A DNA stretch of 64,000 bases from Cricetomys ansorgei (Eukaryota > Chordata > Mammalia > Rodentia > Nesomyidae), in assembly GCA_026225945.1 (NCBI GenBank), contig JAMJFZ010000597.1, positions 2,350,501 through 2,414,500 of the forward strand. Reading direction: 5' to 3'. A program made the translations under genes and the position numbers. Of this stretch, positions 57,040-64,000 are shown in pieces (position 1 is the first letter of the stretch; each line of letters starts with the position of its first letter). A model generated the notes under the pieces. It saw only the letters and a list, made by a program, of their open reading frames with translations, did no database searches and was not told the DNA's origin.

Positions 57040-57770
57040 GAATTGCTAAAAAAAATACTTTCTACTTACAGGAGGAAAAAAAGAGTAGAGTGTGGTAGAA
57101 ATTGCTTCCCCTCAAACTTTGAAGCTTTCCTGAAATGCATTTCTTCTTGCCCTCCTCAACAACACCACACTTGGCCAGGACCCAGCCATTCCTTCAGCCC
57201 GATACCATTGCCTTGTGACTCACCACTAACCAGGAGAATGGGTCTCTATCAGGGAACCTTACAGTCTGACACACTTGTCTATGACCCAGATTGGAGCAAC
57301 AGCAACCAAAGAACTGAATATTCTCGTAACAAAGGTGAGACAAGATAGTTACACTGAGAAACACAACTGCCCTAACTCCAGATGCCTGAATCCCAGAGCA
57401 AACATCAATATGAGTAGATGAGACAATATGTCTCCTCCAGAAGCCATCAATCCTGTTGCAGGTGCAGAGAAAAGTAATTTAGCAAACCACAACATAAGGA
57501 CTTCAAAACAGCAATTACTCATACCTTCAAAGACGTCAATATGATATGAATAATGTCTTAATGAAGACCAAGGAAACACAGAGAGTTGAAAGAGATAATA
57601 AAAATAAGTCAGGATATGAAAGTAGAATATCACAAAAGGAAAGTGAAACTGAAATAAAATTCAAAATAATGTATTTAGGAAATTAAATAAAAGTAGGTCT
57701 CACCAAAAGATTAAAAGATATGGAAGAGAGTATTTCAAAGTGATAGTTATGGATCTATTCAATTCTTCTA
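57040..57770 (+). mobile_element. LINE-1 5'/ORF1-like remnant, sense
   Basis: 'acacaactgccctaactccagatgcctgaa', 'gacaatatgtctcctccagaagccatcaatcctg', then A-rich sequence ('gaaacacagagagttgaaagagataataaaaataag') resemble the start of a rodent L1 ORF1 with its coiled coil. The 101-aa frame at 57043-57348 lies in the 5' part and has no recognised domain. Confidence 0.5.
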
Positions 57771-58230
57771 CACGAAGCTATTGAGGAAAACTCCAAGTTT
57801 CTGGACTGGATTACATCTTGTTGAATCCTTGGCCAAAAGGGTCCCAAAGATCCTTTCAAATATCACTAGCTACTGCCAAGGCTATTGATTACTCTCTACA
57901 TCCTGATGGTAAGACTCTAACGCTGACATTGATAAATTAGCCAAGAATTTGAGAGTAGATAAGTTGTAATCCCTTAGGGAAAACTATTATTAAATAAGTA
58001 TAGCAATAAAATGACTCCTGCTGTCATCTTTATACCTGTGGATTAGTGCTTTGCTCAGTTCTCTGGGCACCAGTGCACCTCAGTGTTAAACAGTAACTTG
58101 CCTCTCAAGATGATGATTCACCACTGTTTTCTGAAGCATATAGAATGACAAAAACTTTACTGCTAATCTATTTTTCAGAGTAATCAGTCTTACTAAAACC
58201 AGCAAGTGGGTTTGAAGTCTGAGAGTTTGT
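57771..58230. other. Non-coding spacer, nothing identified
   Basis: No gene or repeat I can name. Confidence 0.4.
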
Positions 58231-61200
58231 CTTGATGATGGAAACATCAGTTTCTTTTCACCAGGGCTGCCTGACTTATCTGTTAAAGACTTAGTGCTTT
58301 CTTCCTCCTGCTGGTTAGATGGCTGTTGGAACTGTGTTCAGACTGGCTCATTTCTTTTAGGTGTATCACTTGTTCAGGTTCCCTATCCCCGACTAATATG
58401 GATCCTTGCTATAGTCTCCATCATAGATTCCTATGTTTTTCCACTTCTCTAGGTCTCCTGATAACACCCTAATGATCTCCTAATTCTTGTCATCTCTCCA
58501 TATATGTTCTCTCTCTGTTTCTCTCCTCTTCCTGGTCCCCTCTGCTCCACCCCACCTGCACCCTATGTTTAATTTCTACCCTACTCGGCAGATTCCTGAG
58601 TTCCATCCAATTAGGGCCCTTCCTGGTGGGTAGTTTTTCTATGTCTGTGGATACTAGTGCCTTTCTCCTTTGCTTAGCAGTTAGTCTCCACATATAAGTG
58701 AGTACATACCATGTTTGTCTTTCTGTGACTCAGTTACCTCACTCAGGATGATTTTTTTCTAGTTCTATCTATCCTTTGCCTGAAAAATTCATGTAGTCAT
58801 TTTTTAACAACTTAGTAATACTCCCTTATATAAACAAATATACCATAATTTCTTTATCCATTCTTCAGCTGAGGGTCATCTAAGTTGTTTCCAATTTCTG
58901 GTTATTATGAATAAAGCAGCTATGAACATAGTAGAGCAAGTGTCCTTCTGGTAGGATGGAATGTCTTTTGGGTGTATACCAGGAATAATATAATTGGGTC
59001 TTGAAATACTTTGATTTCCAATTTACTACGGAATCACCATATTGATTTCCATAGTGGCTGTACAAGTTTGCATTCCCACCAGCAATAAAGGAGTGTTTCT
59101 CTTGCTCCACATCCTTACCAGCATGAGCTGACCTTTGTGTTATTGATCTTAACCATTATGACGGATGTAAGTGGTTTTGATTTGTATTTCCCTGATAGCT
59201 AAGGATGTCAAACATTTCTTTAGGTATTTATGAGCCATTTGAGATTCCTCATTTGAGAATTCTTTGTTTAAATCCATGCCCCATTCTTTAAATGGATTGT
59301 TTGTTTGTTTGTTTTGATGTCTAGTTTCTTGAGTTCTTTATATATTTTGGATATTAGCCCTCTATCTGAAGTGGAGTTGGTGAATATATTTTCCCATTCT
59401 ATCGGCTGCAGTTTTGTATTATTCACAGTGTCCTTTGCCTTGTAGAAGCTTTTCCATTTCATGAGGGCTCATTGATTAATCATTGATCTTGGTGCTTGTT
59501 CAGGAAGTTGTCTCCCGTACCAATGCATTGAAGACTAATTCCCACTTTCTCTTCTATCATGTTCAGTGTGTCTGGTTTTATGTTGAGGTCTTTGATGCAC
59601 TGCGAGTTGAGTTTTTTTGCATGGTGATATATATGTATCAATTTGGATTTTTCTACATGTAGACATTCAGTTAGAACAGCACCATTTGTTAAAAATGCTT
59701 TCTTTATTCCATTGTATATTTCTGGCTTCTTTATCGAAGGTCAGGTGTCCATAAGTGTATGGGTTTATATCTGGACTTTTGATTTGGTTCCATTGATCAT
59801 CATGTCTGTTTTTATGCCAATACCATGTAGTTTTATTACTATAGCTCTGTAGTACAGCTTGAGATCAGGAATAGTGATACCCCCAGAATTCTTTAATTTT
59901 TCAGGATTATTTTAGCTATCCTGGGCTTTTATTTTTCCATATGAATTTGAGAATTGTCCTTTCATGGTCTGTAAAGAATTGTGTTGGGATTTTGATAGGG
60001 ATGGAGTTGAATTTGTAGATTGTTTTTTATAAGATTTTTTTTACTAGGTCAACCCTACCAATCCAGGAGCATGGGAGATCTTTTGATAGGGATGGAGTTG
60101 AATTTGTAGATTGTTTTTTATAAGATTTTTTTTACTAGGTCAACCCTACCAATCCAGGAGCATGGGAGATCTCTCTATCTTCTGAGATCTTCAGTTTCTC
60201 TCTTCAAAGACTTGAAGTTTTTGTCATACAGATCTTTCCTTTGCTTGGTTAGAGTTACCCCAAGATATTTTATGTTATTTATGGCTATTGTGAAGGGAAT
60301 TGTTTTCCTGATTTCTTTCTCGGTCCATTTGTCATTTGTATACAAGAGGGCTACTGATTTTTTTGAGTTGATCTTGCAGCCTGACACTTCACTGAAGTTA
60401 TCAGCTGTAGAAGTTCCCTGGTAGAATTTATGGGGTCGTTTATATAAACTATCATATCATCTGTAAATAAGGATACTTTGATTTCTTCCTTTCCAAATTG
60501 TATCCCATTGATCTCCTTTATTTGCCTTCTTGTTCTAGCTAGGACTTCAAGTACTATATTGAATAGGTGTGGGGAAAGGGATCAACCTTGATTTTAGTGG
60601 CATTTCTTTGAGCTTCTCTCCATTTAATTTGATGTATCTGTATGCTTGCTGCAAATTATGCTTATTATGTTTAGGTATGTTTCTTGTATCCCTAATCTCT
60701 CCAAGACTTTTAACATGAAGGGGTGTTGGATTTGGTCAAAGGCTTTTTTGCATCTTGTGAGATAATCATGTGGGGTTTTTTTCTTTCAGTTTGTTTATAC
60801 GATGGATTACATTGACTGATTTTCATATGTTGAACCATTCCTGCATCTCTGGGATGAAGCCCAATTGATCATGGCTGATGAGCTTCTTGATTATGTTTTG
60901 GATTTGGTTTACAAGTATTTTATTAAGTATTTTTGCATCAATGTTTATGAGGGAAATTGGTCTGTAATTCTGTTTAATTTGTTGAATCATTTTCTGGTTT
61001 GGGTATCAGAGTAACTGTTGCCTCATAAAATGAATTTGGCTGTGTTCCTTCTGCTTCATTGTAGAACACTTTCAGGAGTATTGATGTTAAATGTTCTTGG
61101 AATGTCTGACAGAATTCTGCAGAAAAGCCATCTGGCCCTGGGCCTCTTTTTGGTGGGAAGATTTTAATGACTGCTCCCATTTCTTTGGTCTGTTTAAATA

Positions 61201-61570
61201 GTCTATCTGATCTTGATTTTTCATTTCTAGATTTCCCTTAGTTTTGGTTTTCTTTATTGATTATATTTCTATTTTTAGGTCTTGAACTGTTTTATTTATT
61301 TCCTGAAATGATTTCATTTATTTTATTGTTTGTTTTTTATAGATTTCTTTAAAGGGTTTATTAATTTTTTCTTTAAGGACCTCTATAATATTCATAAGGG
61401 CTATTTAAGATCTCTATCATGTATTTCAGCTATGTTGCAATTCTCAAAACCTGCTGTGGTTGGGTTTCTGGGCTCTAGAGGAGACATATTCTCCTGTTAT
61501 TATATGGCTATAGTACCCTGAATACTCCCAATCTCATCTCCATATTATTTTTAATTTTCTGTGATTCTAT
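58231..61570 (-). mobile_element. LINE-1, antisense, internally deleted
   Basis: Minus-strand frames carry L1 ORF2 pieces from C-terminus (left) to reverse transcriptase (right): GNANLYSHYGNQYG in 58880-59110, SDRGLISKIYKELKKLDIKT in 59268-59462, [17 protein letters not shown] and NNIKYLGVTLTKQ in 60175-60387, and GPGPDGFSAEFCQTF with [13 protein letters not shown] in 60974-61180. Beyond DYLNRP (about 61195) the sequence changes to ORF1 coiled-coil type (VQDLKIEIxSIKK, NLEMKN). ORF1's second half and the ORF2 endonuclease are therefore missing. Stops break every part. It contains a 91-bp tandem duplication. Confidence 0.85.
59990..60171. repeat. Exact 91-bp tandem duplication inside the LINE-1
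   Basis: 59990-60080 and 60081-60171 are identical over 91 bases (beginning 'ttttgatagggatggagtt' and ending 'atgggagatc'). Confidence 0.97.
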
Positions 61571-62490
61571 ACATTTTCAGTATTTCTGATCTTTTTTAAA
61601 AATTAATATATTATAGTCTATGTTGATTCATTCCAATATCAACCAAGTGCTTCTGGTTTAATTTCTCTCATACGTTGCTTTCAATGACTCTCATATTTAG
61701 TATTCCTAGACTCCTTTTGGCTGGTCACTATCTTTCTCCAAGCTTGAGAGAAAAAGTTGAGCATTGAGTATTTTGCTTATTTATTCAATTTGTCCTTGAA
61801 ATATCACTTCTTCTGACCATATTGAATACAAGTTCAAGGCTAGTGCTCCATGGCTGCTATCTGTGCGTGACTTGCTTACTTACATTTCCTGTTCTCCTGA
61901 GAATATGTGTAATGTCTATCAATAATGTGTCTCCCAGGCACATGCCCTAGTTTGGGCTTCTGCCCTACTCATCCCTAAAGAACAGCAAACCTATAGTACA
62001 TGTTGATACCATTTTCTTCTAACTTGTCAAATCCTTCATGTTGAAAGAGAATATTTGAAAGTTAGGTTGGCCTCCCTTGGTTCTCATACTTTCCAGGGAA
62101 GTTCACAGAATAAATATCCTGTAAATCCTAATTTGAAATTAAATTTAATGTTTATTACTTGTTCTAGTTGTGGTCCCCAGGGATTTATTAAAATGACCAA
62201 TGCTGCATTGTTGCAACTGAAAACTCAAAAGTAAACCTCATGTACATGACCAAGAATCGAATCCATACAACTAATTGTACAGACATAGAACCCCATCCAA
62301 GATGAATGCTAGGACATCCTGCAGTCCTTGCTAGGGTATTGAGTTCCCAGTGATGACTGAGCTGAAAATTTCCTGCCCTTAGCACATCAACCTCTTTTAC
62401 TCAACTGGCTTTCTTTTATTGTTTGTTTATTGTTTCTGTTTTGGTTTGGTTTGGTTTGGTTTTCCCCTCATAGTACACAGCCCAAGTTCA
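61571..62490. other. Non-coding stretch, nothing identified
   Basis: No gene. 62150-62290 has loose similarity to 11085-11210 and a short (GGTTT)n run lies at 62437-62461. Confidence 0.45.
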
Positions 62491-62499
62491 CAGTATACA

Positions 62500-62910
62500 T
62501 CACTTACTTTTAATTTTGATTCTTGGAATCCTATATTAGAAGATAAGTTTCATTTTGCCTGTTTCTCATTCACAAACCTAGTGTAATAGAATAGAATAGT
62601 GCTTTCATGTAAGAATCACAAAATGTTACTCTAAAATATATTAAAAGATGGAGTTTTCTTCTGAAAAACTCAAGCAGAGATAGGAAAATGCAATGAGTGT
62701 GATGGTCATCATTATTTGCAGGTCGCCCAAATCTTTACTGAAGGTAATCATAGTTTCAAGGCAAAGATATCCAGGGCAATCCCAGCATGCAGAGCAGAGT
62801 GTGGCTTTGACCAGGAAGTCTTTCTAAATCTTTCCTCTTCACAGTCTCATGGTCGAATGTACAAGTTTGACTCTTCTGGGTAAAAGGTTTGGTTTGTTTC
62901 TCTTGGTTCT
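62500..62910. repeat. Third copy of the 11395-11960 / 44690-45120 segment
   Basis: Shared phrases in order: 'atcctatattagaagataa', 'agttt..attcacaa', 'gtaagaatcacaaaatg', 'gtgatggtcatcat', 'gtagccagg'-equivalent, 'gaccaggaagtctttctaaatctttcctc', 'tacaagtttgactcttct'. It lacks the B1 present at 11421. Its position suggests another OR of the OR-2 type to the right of the window. Confidence 0.7.
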
Positions 62911-63059
62911 TAGAATCTCATGAACCCACTCATTCCAGCACAAGGCTTCTCACAATAAGGACCTGGTATAGAAAGCCACAGATTAGCCCAGGCAGAAGGC
63001 CAGAGTTGATCAGGGGAGCACAGGCCAGGAGTTCAGGGTGGCAGGAATCATGAACCCAG

Positions 63060-63690
63060 GGACAAAGTTGATCTTGCTCTCAACCATGGTTAGATAAGCT
63101 TCTTTTTGTAGTAGGTAAGAGTTAATGCAGAGGTCCATGGCTGCTATCATCTATGGTCTATGGCCTATGGCTGCATGCTTATGGGTCATCTATAACAATC
63201 TCCACTTTGCAAGCCTTAGAGAACTTCACAGAAGGAGAGTTGAAAGAACATAAGAGCTGGCAGTTACAGAGAAGCACTGTGAAATGCTGGCTTCTGGATA
63301 GAACATGGCTGTTACACAATTACTTTACAGCAATTAGGGTTACCTAACAAGATCAAGCCAATCAAATTTTCAACAGGAATGGGGAAGGCCCTTTGGGATC
63401 CTACCTCTGTCAAAGGATCTACTGGCAGCTGATAATTCTTGAGGAGAGAGAGTCACTCTTTTTTAGGGACACAGGTGCTGGTAGGTTACTTACCCAGTCT
63501 AAGTCCACACACCCATATGCACATGTGCATAGTAATTGGACTCAGGAGTTATTGTTAAAAATTTTTAAAGAGGCTATGAATTTGAAAGAACAAGGATAGG
63601 TATATGGAATGGTTTGGAGGAAATAAAAAGGGGTGGTAGTGTAATTATATTATGCTCTCAAAAATAAAAGAAATAATTATAAATGTTTTT
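63060..63690 (+). mobile_element. LINE-1 (Lx-like) 3' UTR
   Basis: 'aagcttctttttgtagtaggtaagagttaatgcagag', 'tggcttctggatagaacatggctgttac', 'aatggggaaggccctttgggatcctacctctgt', 'agggacacaggtgctggtaggttactta', 'tggactcaggagttattgttaaaaa' and an A-rich end. Relative of the pieces at 26200, 32860 and 48640. Confidence 0.65.
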
Positions 63691-64000
63691 AAAAGATTAT
63701 GAAGTTGGGAGGAGATAAAGTGGACCCACTGTATGAATTTAGAGGGATATAGTGGTGGATTGATATGATCAATATACACATTATACATGTATGGAACTTT
63801 CAAAGTGTAAAAAATATTATTAGAAAGAGAAATTCACTGATTAATCAGAGATGGTCTCCCCATTCTTCTCTACAGACCCCACAATTAGGCCATGATCAAA
63901 GACCAGGACCACAGATCCAAAGTTTCGTGAGTCCATAAAGTCCATACATAACCTTTCTACAATATTTCTAGGAATTTAGATTTTGGTGCTTGTTATCTAT

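Noticed and set aside
57043..57348. 101-aa plus-strand frame as a host gene
   Set aside because: It lies in sequence resembling an L1 5' part, with no recognised domain.
60974..61180. Reverse-transcriptase motif GPGPDGFSAEF as an active retroelement or retron
   Set aside because: It is part of a decayed, internally deleted LINE-1. Every segment of ORF2 is interrupted.

Overview
The window is mammalian nuclear DNA from a muroid rodent. B1, B2/B3-like and B4-like SINEs, decayed rodent LINE-1 pieces and ERVL/MaLR-type LTRs fill the intergenic space. The single-exon coding regions are class II olfactory receptors of the OR5P type (the mouse MOR204 group; cluster at mouse chr7 / human 11p15). I cannot name the species from the sequence alone.

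Genes. All recognisable protein genes lie on the minus strand and belong to one tandem olfactory receptor (OR) family. Five have intact reading frames: 6580-7524, 12919-13947, 26913-27917, 33764-34708 and 49390-50334. Three are pseudogenes or fragments: 2320-2549 (3' tail cut by an L1), 41591-42544 (nonsense codon plus two frameshifts) and 46115-46308 (3' tail cut by a recombination joint). A 30-base relic of one more OR tail lies at 33626-33656. Each full-length copy has a conserved splice acceptor 29-30 nt before the ATG. A conserved block 0.7-2.3 kb further upstream ends in a splice donor, usually has a TATA-like box about 56-61 nt before it, and has an Olf1/EBF-like motif further out. This predicts a short non-coding exon 1 plus one coding exon per gene.

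Layout. 1-3340: L1 remnants, a strip related to 30.2-30.7 kb, and an OR tail. 3.4-5.9 kb: SINE, (GA)n and an LTR remnant. 5.9-15.5 kb: OR-1 and OR-2 with their 5' exons. 15.6-23.5 kb: accessory DNA with a rearranged L1 carrying a nested B1 and LTR, two nested LTRs, and an unidentified block. 23.6-30.7 kb: OR-3 unit. 30.8-39.0 kb: OR-4 unit. 39.1-41.0 kb: LTRs, including a clean solo LTR with a 4-bp target duplication. 41-46.3 kb: second copy of the OR-1/OR-2 neighbourhood, holding only pseudogenes. 46.3-55.5 kb: second copy of the OR-4 neighbourhood, with OR-7. 55.5-64 kb: L1-rich DNA ending in a third copy of the sequence at 11.4-12.0 kb, so the array continues to the right.

Reading. The simplest history is a tandem duplication of about 33 kb (5.9-39 kb copied to 40.4-55.5 kb) followed by loss of about 17.6 kb at a joint near 46,310. 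L1, LTR and B1 insertions present in only one copy date events relative to it. The first ~204 coding bases are almost identical in all copies, silent sites included, while the rest of the genes differ much more, which suggests gene conversion. I see no non-OR gene I can support, and no RNA gene or CRISPR array.
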